In this document: positions 46,254-54,895 of the stretch, piece after piece | Layout: the number at the start of each line of letters is the position of its first letter | How positions within the stretch are numbered: the stretch's first letter is position 1 | Source of the DNA: Rhodococcus opacus B4 | Lineage (GTDB): Bacteria; Actinomycetota; Actinomycetes; Mycobacteriales; Mycobacteriaceae | DNA: 64,000 nucleotides | Direction: 5' to 3' | Assembly: GCF_000010805.1 (NCBI RefSeq) | Contig: NC_012522.1 | Span: forward strand, 2,852,001-2,916,000 | The notes under the pieces: generated by a model | Seen by the model: the letters and a program-made list of their open reading frames with translations, nothing else | What the model was told of the DNA's origin: nothing | The model's database searches: none | Position numbers and translations under genes: made by a program

Positions 46254-46274
46254 CTCGAACGGAAAGGAAGAATC

Positions 46275-47189
46275 ATGCGCGAATCATTGGAACACGGGGT
46301 GTGGGGCGTCGTCGCCACACCGTTCATCGGCAGCACCCAGGATGTCGACACCGACAGCCTCGCGAATCTGGCAGAACACTACGAGCGGATCGGCGCCATC
46401 GGATTGACGGTGCTCGGGGTGTTCGGTGAAGCCGCGGCACTGTCCACGGATGAGCGAGCCCTCGTGCTCGAAACGGTCACCGAGGCTTCCGATCTCCCGC
46501 TGGTGGTGGGTGTCACCGCTCTTGCCACCCGCCCCGTCGTCGACGAGATCCGTGCCGCCCGGGCCGCGGCCGGCGAGCGGATCCGGGCGTTCATGGTGCA
46601 GGCCAACTCGGCCGACGCCGACGTCGTCACCGACCATCTGCAGGCCGTGCACCGCGTGACCGGCGCCCCGATCGTGGTGCAGGACTACCCCGCCGCCAGC
46701 GGGGTCGCCATCCGCCCGGCCTCGCTGGCCGCCGTCGTGCGGCGTTGCGAGTTCGTGGCGGCGGTCAAGGCGGAGGCGCCACCGACGTCCGTGGCCATCG
46801 CCGAACTCACCGCTGCCGTTGAGGTCTCGGTGTTCGGCGGACTCGGCGGGCAGGGCCTCCTGGACGAACTGAACTCCGGCGCCGCAGGCGCCATGACCGG
46901 ATTCTCCTACCCCGAAGCGCTGGTGGCCTGTGTCCGGGCCTGGCAGTCGGGCGGATACGAGGCCGCACGCGAAGTGCTGCAACCGTTCCTGCCCCTCGTC
47001 AACTTCGAGCAGCAGGCCAGGATCGCCCTCTCCGTCCGCAAGGAGCTGCTGCTACAGCGCGGACTGATCCGGGACTCGGCGGTGCGTGCCCCGGCCGCAC
47101 CGTTCCCGGAGGTGCTCCGCGACAGTCTGACAACGCATCTGGCCGAGGCCGCGCAGGCCTTCGACGCACTCACCGCCGGGAGGATCTGA
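46275..47189 (+). CDS. DHDPS/NAL-family class I aldolase or dehydratase
   Basis: 304 aa, (beta/alpha)8 enzyme. The Schiff-base lysine is K165 in FVAAVKAEAPPT and the proton-relay tyrosine is Y138 in VVQDYPAASG. The start, WGVVATPFIGSTQDVD, and GVFGEAAALSTDERALVLE are typical. GVFGEA replaces the usual GTTGE, so the substrate pocket differs from dihydrodipicolinate synthase. Members include 5-keto-4-deoxyglucarate dehydratases and hydratase-aldolases that release pyruvate and an aldehyde. The aldehyde dehydrogenase two genes later would fit the second kind of reaction or the first followed by semialdehyde oxidation. Confidence 0.87.
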   Translation: MRESLEHGVWGVVATPFIGSTQDVDTDSLANLAEHYERIGAIGLTVLGVFGEAAALSTDERALVLETVTEASDLPLVVGVTALATRPVVDEIRAARAAAGERIRAFMVQANSADADVVTDHLQAVHRVTGAPIVVQDYPAASGVAIRPASLAAVVRRCEFVAAVKAEAPPTSVAIAELTAAVEVSVFGGLGGQGLLDELNSGAAGAMTGFSYPEALVACVRAWQSGGYEAAREVLQPFLPLVNFEQQARIALSVRKELLLQRGLIRDSAVRAPAAPFPEVLRDSLTTHLAEAAQAFDALTAGRI

Positions 47190-47962
47190 TGGATCTCGGA
47201 ATCGGCGGCAAGACGGCGCTCGTCGCCGCATCCACCGGCGGCCTCGGCCTCGCCGTCGCCCGGGCCCTCGCGGCCGAGGGCGCACGCGTGGCGATCACCG
47301 GACGGCGGCGCGAGCGCGCCGAGCAGATCGCGTCGTCGCTGGGCGGTGCCATCGCGATCGAGGCCGACCTCAGCACCCCGGAAGGCACGGCGACCGCCGT
47401 CGAGCGCACCGAAGCGGAACTCGGGCCGGTCGACATCGTGGTCCTCAACGGTCCCGGGCCCAGACCTGGCGCGGCGGCGACCCTGGGCTCGGACGATCTC
47501 GCGGCCGCCTTCGACATCCTGCTCCGCCCGCACCACGCACTCGTCTCGACCGTCCTCCCCGGCATGCGGGAACGTCGCTGGGGCCGGATTCTGGCCATCG
47601 GATCCTCCGGAGTTGCCGCGCCCCTGCCCAATCTGGCGATGTCCAACACGGGCCGCGCGGCTCTGGCGGGGTACCTCAAGACCCTCGCCGCCGAGGTCGC
47701 CCTCGACTGCGTCACCGTCAACCTGTTGCTGCCGGGGCGGATCGCCACCGACCGGGTGGCCGAGTTGGATGCGGCCGCCGCCAAGCGCCGCGGTGTCACC
47801 GTCACCGACATCGAAATCGAATCGCGCAAGACGATCCCGGCCCGCCGGTACGGCGCCCCCGACGAATTCGGCGCCGCCGCCGCGTTCCTGTGCAGCGCCC
47901 CGGCGTCGTACATCACCGGCGTCGCACTCCGCTGCGACGGCGGCCTGATCCGCAGCCTCTAG
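47189..47962 (+). CDS. Short-chain dehydrogenase/reductase with altered catalytic residues
   Basis: 257 aa, Rossmann fold. The cofactor site is TALVAASTGGLGLAVARALAA with TGRRRERAE after strand 2. The usual active-site Tyr-x3-Lys is replaced by S152-NTG-R156 in LAMSNTGRAALAGYLKTLA; the serine before it is present (GSSG, S139). Classical SDR chemistry needs that Tyr and Lys, so this enzyme either works differently or binds without catalysis. The same 'SNTxRAAL' pattern is, as I recall, found in a subgroup of SDRs, so it is not simple decay. ATG overlaps the lyase stop by one base. Confidence 0.85.
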   Translation: MDLGIGGKTALVAASTGGLGLAVARALAAEGARVAITGRRRERAEQIASSLGGAIAIEADLSTPEGTATAVERTEAELGPVDIVVLNGPGPRPGAAATLGSDDLAAAFDILLRPHHALVSTVLPGMRERRWGRILAIGSSGVAAPLPNLAMSNTGRAALAGYLKTLAAEVALDCVTVNLLLPGRIATDRVAELDAAAAKRRGVTVTDIEIESRKTIPARRYGAPDEFGAAAAFLCSAPASYITGVALRCDGGLIRSL

Positions 47963-47993
47963 GGCTCAGCCCTCCACCTCTCCAGGAGACACC

Positions 47994-49469
47994 ATGACCA
48001 CGACCGTCACCGAGCCCACCGGCTCACACATCCGGAACGAAGTCCCGACCGCGCAGCACCTCGTGAACGGCGAATGGCTGGGCGAAGCGGACACCGCGCG
48101 CTGGAACCCGGCCCGCCCGAACGAACTCGCCGCCTACTCACCGAGTGGTGGTACCGCCGAGGTGGACGCCGCCGTCGCGGCGGCCGCCGCGGCGCAGCCG
48201 GCCTGGGCCGCGCTCCCCGCACCGGCCCGCGGCGCCATCCTGATCAAGGCGGCAAACCTGTTGCAGGAACGGGGATCCGCGGTGGCGGCGGACCTCGTCC
48301 GGGAAGAAGGCAAGACCCTGGCCGAGGCCCGGGGCGAAGTCACGCGCGCCGTGGACGTACTGCGGTTCTTCGGGTCCCTGGGATGGGCGGCCACCGGCGA
48401 GGTGCTCCCCAGCGGGCTGCCCGGGACCAGCATCACGACTCGCCGCGAGCCCCTGGGCGTCTTCGCCCTCATCACGCCGTGGAACTTTCCCATCGCCATC
48501 CCGGCGTGGAAGACCGCACCCGCACTGATCTCGGGCAACACCGTGGTTCTCAAGCCCGCCGAACTGACGCCCCTGTCGGCCACCCACCTCGCCCGCGCCC
48601 TCCAGGACGCCGGTCTCCCCGCCGGGGTCTTCAACGTGGTCCACGGCAAGGGACGGGTGGTCGGCGACGCCCTGGCCCGCGACCCCCGCGTCGCCGGGCT
48701 GTCCTTCACCGGCTCCACCACCGTCGGGTTGGGGCTGCAGGACATCCTGAACTCCCGCCGGGCCCGGGTCCAACTGGAGATGGGCGGCAAGAACGCCGTG
48801 CTGGTGCTCGACGACGCCCGGAACGCCGCACAGGTGGTGGCCGCGGGCGCGTTCGGGCTCACCGGGCAGGCCTGCACGGCGACGTCCCGCGTGTACGTCA
48901 CCCCGGGCATCCGCGATGCGTTCCTCGAGGCGCTGGTCGAGGAGGCCGCACGGTACGTTCCTGGCGACGGTTCGGCAGACACGACCCGCATGGGCGCGGT
49001 GGTGAGCCGCGCGCAGTTCGAGCAGGATCAGGAGGCAGTGCGTTCGGCCGTTCTCCGGGGCGCCACATTGCGGCATGGCGACTACGCCGGAGACACGTCC
49101 GCCGGGTTCTTCTTCCCGGCCACCGTGCTCACCGATCTTCCGCTCGACGACCCGGCGGTCACGGACGAGATCTTCGGGCCGGTCGTCGCGGTCCTGGAGG
49201 TCGCCGATTACGAGGCCGGGCTCGCCGCCGTCAACGATTCCCGTTACGGACTCACCGCGGGCATCTGCACCGACAGCTTGACGCGCTCGACAGACTTCGC
49301 CGCCCGGGCGCAGGCCGGCGTCGTCAAGATCAACCGCCCGACGGCCGGGTTGGACCTGAACGTGCCGTTCGGCGGGGTGAAGGACTCGTCCACGAATACG
49401 TTCCGGGAGCAGGGCCGCAGCGCCGTGGACTTCTACACCTGGGGGAAGACCGTGTACACCGGCGTCTGA
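47994..49469 (+). CDS. NAD(P)-dependent aldehyde dehydrogenase, last gene of the cluster
   Basis: 491 aa. The catalytic cysteine is C294 in GQACTATSR and the general base is E262 in LEMGGKNAV. Cofactor region is ITPWNFPIAIPAWKTAPALISGNTVVLKPAEL. FGGVKDSS and FYTWGKTVY near the end resemble alpha-ketoglutarate-semialdehyde and succinate-semialdehyde dehydrogenases. With the DHDPS-family lyase it suggests that the pathway passes through an aldehyde or semialdehyde. It starts 31 bp after the SDR stop. The cluster ends here; 191 bp of non-coding sequence, with the next gene's ribosome binding region, follow. Confidence 0.9.
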   Translation: MTTTVTEPTGSHIRNEVPTAQHLVNGEWLGEADTARWNPARPNELAAYSPSGGTAEVDAAVAAAAAAQPAWAALPAPARGAILIKAANLLQERGSAVAADLVREEGKTLAEARGEVTRAVDVLRFFGSLGWAATGEVLPSGLPGTSITTRREPLGVFALITPWNFPIAIPAWKTAPALISGNTVVLKPAELTPLSATHLARALQDAGLPAGVFNVVHGKGRVVGDALARDPRVAGLSFTGSTTVGLGLQDILNSRRARVQLEMGGKNAVLVLDDARNAAQVVAAGAFGLTGQACTATSRVYVTPGIRDAFLEALVEEAARYVPGDGSADTTRMGAVVSRAQFEQDQEAVRSAVLRGATLRHGDYAGDTSAGFFFPATVLTDLPLDDPAVTDEIFGPVVAVLEVADYEAGLAAVNDSRYGLTAGICTDSLTRSTDFAARAQAGVVKINRPTAGLDLNVPFGGVKDSSTNTFREQGRSAVDFYTWGKTVYTGV

Positions 49470-49660
49470 TCGCGGATGTCCTTTTTGTGTGTGTGGCGGA
49501 AACGGTGGCTGTGCTGTACAACTAAAACAGCGAGACCGGTTTGTGACATGAACCACACCTAAACGTTACTTTTACACACGGCAACATTGATATGGACAAC
49601 AGTTCCGGGGGGAACGGATCCGCGCAGGCAGATCCGTTTCGGGAACGGTAAGGACACCAC

Positions 49661-51079
49661 ATGCTGTTCCCGATGGCGCCGACCGATTCACTGTTTCTGC
49701 TCGGCGAGTCCCGCGAGCATCCGATGCACGTCGGCGGCCTCGCGGTGTTCACCCCGGCCGAGGGATCGTCCGCGGCCGACGTGCGCGCGATGTTCGATGC
49801 GGCGCTGGTCGGCGACCGGGTGGCGGCGCCCTTCCGTAAACGGGCTCGCCGCTCGGTGACCTCGCTCGGCCAGTGGGGCTGGGACACCCTCCGGGACGAC
49901 GAGGTCGATCTGGAACATCACGTCCGCCGTGACGCGCTGCCCCAGCCGGGCGGAATGGCTGAGCTGATGACCCTGGTGTCGCGGTTGCACGGCACCTTGC
50001 TCGACCGCAGCCGTCCGCTGTGGGAAATGCACCTGATCGAGGGGCTCGCCGACGGCCGGTATGCCGTCTACACCAAGATCCACCACGCCCTCGCCGACGG
50101 TGCGTCCGCGATGCGACTGCTCCGCGACAGCATGAGCGAGGACCCGCACCGACGGAACATGCCCACACCCTGGCAGCCCCGCAACCCGCTGTCGGCCGTG
50201 CCGGATGCGGGCGTGGCCGTCACGCCGGGTCCCGGGTCCGCGCTTCCGGCCATGGCATGGGATGCGGCCCGCTCCGCGGCGGGCGAGGTGGCCGGACTGC
50301 TGCCCGCGGCGCTGGGCACCGTGGACCGTGCCCTGCACGGCAAGGGTGGTGCGTTGTCGCTCACCGCACCGCACACCCTGTTCAACGTGCCGATCAGCGG
50401 GGCCCGTCACGTCGCCGCCCGCTCGTTCCCGATCGAACGGATCCGGCTGCTGGCCAAGCACGCCGACGCCACCATCAACGACATCGTGCTGACGATGTGC
50501 GCGGGCACCCTGCGGGCCTACCTGCACACCCGCGACGCGTTGCCGGACAACCCCCTGATCGCAATGGTCCCGGTGTCCCTGCGCGCGCCGGAGACCGGAA
50601 CCGGTGACCGCGCGCCCGGAGGCAACCGGGTCGGGGTGCTCATGTGCAACCTGGCCACCCACCTTCCCGACCCCGCGCACCGCCTCGAGACCGTGCGCAA
50701 CTGCATGAACGAGGGCAAGGCCGCATTGCAGGCGATGAGCCCCGCCCAGGTGCTCGCGATGAGCGCTCTCGGCGCGGCTCCACTCGGAGTCGAGATGTTC
50801 CTCGGCCGGCGGGGACCGCTGCGTCCGCCGTTCAACGTCGTCATCTCCAACGTCGCCGGACCCCGAACCCCGTTGTACTGGAACGGCGCCCGCCTCGAAT
50901 CCCTCTACCCGCTCTCGATCCCCACCACCGGGCAGGCACTCAACATCACCTGCACCAGCAGCGACGACCAGATCGTCTTCGGCCTCACCGGCTGCCGCCG
51001 CACCGTCCCGGATCTGCACCCCATGCTCGACCAACTCGACGCCGAACTCGACCTCCTCGAAACCGCCGTCGGACTGTGA
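49661..51079 (+). CDS. Wax ester synthase/diacylglycerol acyltransferase
   Basis: 472 aa, bifunctional WS/DGAT making storage lipids from acyl-CoA and an alcohol or diacylglycerol. The catalytic motif is HHALADG (H141, H142, D146), preceded by SRPLWEMHLIEG. The family motif NVVISNVAGPRTPLYWNGARL is near residue 390. Rhodococci usually have ten or more such genes; this one stands alone. The upstream 190 bp contain a short AT-rich stretch likely to be its promoter. No nearby lipid genes. Confidence 0.92.
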   Translation: MLFPMAPTDSLFLLGESREHPMHVGGLAVFTPAEGSSAADVRAMFDAALVGDRVAAPFRKRARRSVTSLGQWGWDTLRDDEVDLEHHVRRDALPQPGGMAELMTLVSRLHGTLLDRSRPLWEMHLIEGLADGRYAVYTKIHHALADGASAMRLLRDSMSEDPHRRNMPTPWQPRNPLSAVPDAGVAVTPGPGSALPAMAWDAARSAAGEVAGLLPAALGTVDRALHGKGGALSLTAPHTLFNVPISGARHVAARSFPIERIRLLAKHADATINDIVLTMCAGTLRAYLHTRDALPDNPLIAMVPVSLRAPETGTGDRAPGGNRVGVLMCNLATHLPDPAHRLETVRNCMNEGKAALQAMSPAQVLAMSALGAAPLGVEMFLGRRGPLRPPFNVVISNVAGPRTPLYWNGARLESLYPLSIPTTGQALNITCTSSDDQIVFGLTGCRRTVPDLHPMLDQLDAELDLLETAVGL

Positions 51080-51120
51080 CGCACGAGCACGGCGAGTACT
51101 CTCGAGCGCCTGGACAATTC

Positions 51121-52341
51121 TCAGGTGAGAGCCGCAAGTTCGGCCGAGCGCCAGGTACCGTCCGGGACCGCCAGCGACAGCAGGGCCTCCGGATCACCGA
51201 CCGGCGGATAGATCGCCACGGTGTTGATCGACTTCTTCACCACCGCGCCCTCCTCGCCTGTCATCTGCACCTCTCGGTCCCACCCGGAGGCGAAGACCGC
51301 CCCGGCCGGTCCGAGTGCCAGGCACGTGACGTAGGAGGCGGGAGCGAACGGCACGAGATCGCGGCCGAGCAGATCGGCGACGGCGTTGTGCCCGACGAAC
51401 TTTCCCTGCGGTAGCGCGTGCTGGCAGCTCTGCATTACGACGTGGCCGGGTTCGGCATACGCGGCGGCGGTATCTCCCGCGGCGAACACGTCCGCAAGAC
51501 CTGCCACCTTCAAATGCGCGTCGACGGTGAGGCGGCCGAGGCGATCTCGTTCGCCGGGGATGTGCGCTGTCAGCGGGCTGGCCTGCATGCCCGCCGTCCA
51601 GATCACGGTGTTCGCGGCGATTCGGGTGCCGTCGGCGAGCTGCACTCCGTGCTCGTCAATCGAGGTCACGTCCACGCCGAGAAGGACTTCGACGCCGAGC
51701 GTGTCGAGTGCTTCGAGGATCGCCGGACGCGGTCCCTCACCGAGCCCGGATCCGACGACGTCACCGCGATCGAGCAGGATCACCCGGATCGGCGCATCCC
51801 CGGCGATCTCGCGGAGTCGATCGGTGAGTTCGGTTGCGATCTCGAGTCCGGTGAATCCTGCCCCGATCACGACCACCGTGTACCGGCCCTCCGAGTCCGG
51901 GCGCGCGGGCAGACTGCGCAGGTGCCCGTCGAGGTAGGTGGCGGAACCGAGCGTGTCGATGTCGAAGAGATGCTGGGCACCGGGAATGGTGGGGGTGACG
52001 AGTTGGCTCCCCGTGGCCAGCACCAGACGGTCGTAGCTCAGCGACGTGGCATCACCGGTCCGGGTGATCCCGTGAGCCTGATTGGTGGTGGTATCGATGG
52101 CGGTGATCGTGGCCGCGACCCGCTCCACTCCGATGGGGCCGAGCAGCCCGTCGAGGGAGCAGCGTTTGTTCTCCGGCTCCCGCTCGTAGAGGCGGGGCCG
52201 GAGGACGTGGTCGTCACCGGCATCGACCAGTGTGATCGTGAGGTCGGTCCGCGGCACGCCCGCATCGCGCCGCAGCCGCGCGGCGCTGGCCGCCGCCCAG
52301 ACCCCTGCGAAACCGCCTCCAATAATCAGGACATTTGACAT
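51121..52341 (-). CDS. NDH-2-like FAD-dependent pyridine nucleotide oxidoreductase
   Basis: 406 aa. The first nucleotide fold is NVLIIGGGFAGVWAAASAARL and the second is YTVVVIGAGFTGLEIATELTDRL. The flavin contact DVFAAGDTAAAYAEPGH leads to QSCQHALPQGKFVGHNAVADLLGRDL. Pattern of type II NADH dehydrogenases/carotenoid-like NAD(P)/FAD reductases. No C-terminal membrane helix is evident. Its start is 70 bp from the end of an Rrf2-type regulator gene on the same strand, which may control it. Confidence 0.88.
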   Translation of the reverse strand: MSNVLIIGGGFAGVWAAASAARLRRDAGVPRTDLTITLVDAGDDHVLRPRLYEREPENKRCSLDGLLGPIGVERVAATITAIDTTTNQAHGITRTGDATSLSYDRLVLATGSQLVTPTIPGAQHLFDIDTLGSATYLDGHLRSLPARPDSEGRYTVVVIGAGFTGLEIATELTDRLREIAGDAPIRVILLDRGDVVGSGLGEGPRPAILEALDTLGVEVLLGVDVTSIDEHGVQLADGTRIAANTVIWTAGMQASPLTAHIPGERDRLGRLTVDAHLKVAGLADVFAAGDTAAAYAEPGHVVMQSCQHALPQGKFVGHNAVADLLGRDLVPFAPASYVTCLALGPAGAVFASGWDREVQMTGEEGAVVKKSINTVAIYPPVGDPEALLSLAVPDGTWRSAELAALT

Positions 52342-52410
52342 CTAGATTCTCCTTACGCGTGAGCAGCCAACCTCGGACGGACGATTGAGAACTACGGGTG
52401 TCGCCTGCGA

Positions 52411-52893
52411 TCAGCCCCGGTCGTACGCCTGGCGCATCCGGTCGGCGAGTCCCGGCGCATGTCGTTCAGCCTCGATCCGGACGTCGTCGACGCTCTGACC
52501 GGCCAACTCCCGCCGCCACGCCAAATCTGCCTTCCGCATCGCCATCGACACCGCGCACGGCATCGACAACTGGCCGGCGGGCATGTCTGCGCCGACGCCC
52601 TGGGCGCGGATCTCGGTGCACCGAAACGCCTCCTCGGCACCCTCGATAGCGGTGACGACGTCCAGGACGCTGATGTGCTTGGCCGAGCGGGTCAACACGA
52701 ACCCTCCCGCGGCACCAGGAACGGAGGTCAAGATCCCTGCACGCACGAGCGCCTGCAACTGTTTGTTCAGATACGGCGCAGGCAGATCGTAACTGCGCGC
52801 GAGCGCAGCAGTCGACACCGGACGATCATCATCCACCCACGCCAGCGACAGCACAACGTGCATCGCCCACTCGACACCTCGCGACATCCGCAT
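52411..52893 (-). CDS. Rrf2-family transcriptional regulator
   Basis: 160 aa. The winged helix is MRMSRGVEWAMHVVLSLAWVD ... ALARSYDLPAPYLNKQLQALVRAGILTSVPGAAGGFVLTR, as in NsrR/IscR. Only two cysteines follow (C92 in FRCTE and C113 in MPCAV), not the three that hold the cluster in NsrR and IscR, so an iron-sulfur cluster is doubtful. Upstream of and co-directional with the NDH-2-like gene. Two similar 8-bp sites lie directly at its start. Confidence 0.9.
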   Translation of the reverse strand: MRMSRGVEWAMHVVLSLAWVDDDRPVSTAALARSYDLPAPYLNKQLQALVRAGILTSVPGAAGGFVLTRSAKHISVLDVVTAIEGAEEAFRCTEIRAQGVGADMPAGQLSMPCAVSMAMRKADLAWRRELAGQSVDDVRIEAERHAPGLADRMRQAYDRG

Positions 52894-52896
52894 AAC

Positions 52897-52919
52897 CTAG
52901 ATACTAAATATCCAGATAC
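52897..52919 (-). promoter_or_regulatory. Repeated sites at the Rrf2 gene start, possible autoregulatory operator
   Basis: CTAGATAC (52897-52904) and CCAGATAC (52912-52919) are direct repeats 15 bp apart in the AT-rich segment immediately before the Rrf2 gene. Read on the minus strand, GATATTTAGTATC between them is also an inverted repeat. Rrf2 proteins commonly bind such AT-rich dyads. Confidence 0.45.
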
Positions 52920-52983
52920 ATGCCGTCAAGGCGCCGCAACTCGGCCGGTATGGCCCGAGCGGGCGCCCGACGTACTCAGCCCG

Positions 52984-53346
52984 TCACTGCCGTCCGGGGC
53001 GGGGGTGTCGGGGTGAGATGCGAAGTCGCTTGTTCGGCTTGCTGTTCGCCGGTAGGTGCTGTCGGGCCCGATCGTGCCCGAAGCGCCGATCCGATTCGGT
53101 CAGCCCGCCCCAGACGCCGTAGGGTTCGCCGACCTCGAGTGCGTGGCGTTGGCATTCGTGTCGGACCGGGCAACCCTGGCAGAGTTCCTGCGCCTGCCTC
53201 TCCCGGCGAATTCGCGTTGCTCTGCTTTCGCTGTCCGGCCCGAAGAAGAGATCCGACCGGGTGGTTCGGCACAGCGCGCGGGTCTGCCAGTCCCAGAGAT
53301 CGGAGTGGGGAGTCAGCAGACGAACGGTGAGCGTCAAAGATGGCAT
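52984..53346 (-). CDS. WhiB-family iron-sulfur transcription factor
   Basis: 120 aa. Four cluster cysteines: C26 (RALC), then C56, C59 and C65 in CQGCPVRHEC, the standard C-x2-C-x5-C group. The turn GVWGG follows, and the C-terminus is strongly basic (RLRISPRHPRPGR) for DNA contact. Size and motifs are normal for the family. It lies 20 bp downstream of pyruvate kinase on the same strand and might be co-transcribed with it. WhiB subtype not assigned. Confidence 0.92.
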   Translation of the reverse strand: MPSLTLTVRLLTPHSDLWDWQTRALCRTTRSDLFFGPDSESRATRIRRERQAQELCQGCPVRHECQRHALEVGEPYGVWGGLTESDRRFGHDRARQHLPANSKPNKRLRISPRHPRPGRQ

Positions 53347-53366
53347 GGGATAGTCGTTTCCGACGC

Positions 53367-54845
53367 CTAGTGGTCTTCTTCGCCGATTCTGTGGACGTGG
53401 ATCAGGTTGGTCGAGCCTACGGTGCCCGGCGGCGACCCCGCCACGATCACCACGAGTTCACCCTTCTGGTACCGGCCCAACCCGAGCAGCGCGTTGTCGA
53501 CCTGCCGCACCATCGCATCCGTGCTGTCGACCGGGTCGACGGTGAACGTCTCCGTCCCCCACGTCAACGACAACTGGCTGCGCACCTCCGGCAACGGCGT
53601 GAACGCCAGCAACGGCAACGGCGTATGCAACCGCGCCAACCGGCGCACCGTGTCCCCCGACTGCGTGAACGCCACCAACGCCTTCGCATCCAGGCGCTCC
53701 CCGATGTCGCGGGCCGCGTACGAGATCACCCCCCGCTTGGTCCGCGGCACATGCGTCAGCGGCGGCACCTGCGTGGACTCGTTCTCCACCGCCTCCACGA
53801 TCCGCGCCATCGTGCGCACCGTCTCCATCACGTACTTACCCACCGACGTCTCCCCGGACAGCATCACCGCATCCGCCCCGTCGAGGACCGCGTTCGCCAC
53901 ATCCGAGGCCTCCGCCCGGGTCGGCCGCGAGTTCTCGATCATCGACTCCAGCATCTGCGTCGCCACGATCACCGGCTTCGCGTTCTCCCGCGCAATCTGA
54001 ATCGCCCGCTTCTGCACCAACGGCACCTGCTCGAGCGGCAACTCCACACCCAGATCACCCCGCGCCACCATCACCGCATCGAACGCCAGCACGATCGCCT
54101 CGAGATTGTCGATCGCCTCCGGCTTCTCCAACTTCGCGATCACCGGAATCCGCCGACCCACCCGGTCCATCACCGCATGCACCAACTCCACATCCGCCGG
54201 CGACCGCACGAACGACAACGCGATGAAATCGACACCCAACCCGAGCGCGAACTCCAGATCCGCGATGTCCTTCTCCGACAGCGCCGGAACCGACACATTC
54301 ATCCCCGGCAGCGACACACCCTTGTTGTTCGACACCGGGCCGCCCTCGGTGACCCGGCAGATCACGTCATTGCCCTCCACCCCGGAGACCACCAGACCGA
54401 CCTTGCCGTCGTCCACCAGCAACCGGTCCCCCGGCTTGGCGTCCTCGGCCAGCTGCTTGTACGTGGTCGAGACCCGGTCGTGGGTGCCCTCACACTCCTC
54501 GACGGTGATCCGCACCTCCTCACCGTTCGCCCACGTGGTGCGCCCCTCCGCGAACCGGCCCAACCGGATCTTCGGCCCCTGCAGGTCGGCCAGGACACCG
54601 ACCGCCTTACCCGTCGCGTCCGAGGCCGCCCTCACACGTTTGTAGTTCTCCTCGTGATCGGCGTGCTCGCCGTGGCTGAAATTCAGCCGCGCCACATCCA
54701 TACCGCTCTCGACGAGCTCGCGAATACGGTCACCGGTGGCGGTAGCAGGTCCAAGTGTGCATACGATCTTCGTGCGCCGGGACGTGCTGAGCAGACCGGG
54801 CTGTGCGGTGTGTGCTGCGGACCGTTCGATATCGATGGTGGGCAT
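53367..54845 (-). CDS. pyk: Pyruvate kinase
   Basis: 492 aa, catalysing PEP plus ADP to pyruvate plus ATP. The N-terminal extension of about 24 residues (MPTIDIERSAAHTAQPGLLSTS) precedes the family start RRTKIVCTLGPAT. The substrate and metal motif is VPVIAKLEKPEAIDNLE, and ARGDLGVELPLEQVP and MLSGETSVGKY are also conserved. The C-terminal domain (GTVGSTNLIHVHRIGE) matches mycobacterial enzymes closely. A later start near the TTG/AGC region is possible because mycobacterial enzymes begin close to RRTKIV. Just downstream of glycerate kinase on the same strand, which supplies 2-phosphoglycerate two steps earlier. Confidence 0.96.
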   Translation of the reverse strand: MPTIDIERSAAHTAQPGLLSTSRRTKIVCTLGPATATGDRIRELVESGMDVARLNFSHGEHADHEENYKRVRAASDATGKAVGVLADLQGPKIRLGRFAEGRTTWANGEEVRITVEECEGTHDRVSTTYKQLAEDAKPGDRLLVDDGKVGLVVSGVEGNDVICRVTEGGPVSNNKGVSLPGMNVSVPALSEKDIADLEFALGLGVDFIALSFVRSPADVELVHAVMDRVGRRIPVIAKLEKPEAIDNLEAIVLAFDAVMVARGDLGVELPLEQVPLVQKRAIQIARENAKPVIVATQMLESMIENSRPTRAEASDVANAVLDGADAVMLSGETSVGKYVMETVRTMARIVEAVENESTQVPPLTHVPRTKRGVISYAARDIGERLDAKALVAFTQSGDTVRRLARLHTPLPLLAFTPLPEVRSQLSLTWGTETFTVDPVDSTDAMVRQVDNALLGLGRYQKGELVVIVAGSPPGTVGSTNLIHVHRIGEEDH

Positions 54846-54895
54846 GTGACTCCTCGCGGCTGAGTTGAGAGTGGTTGTGTGACGCGACATGTTCG

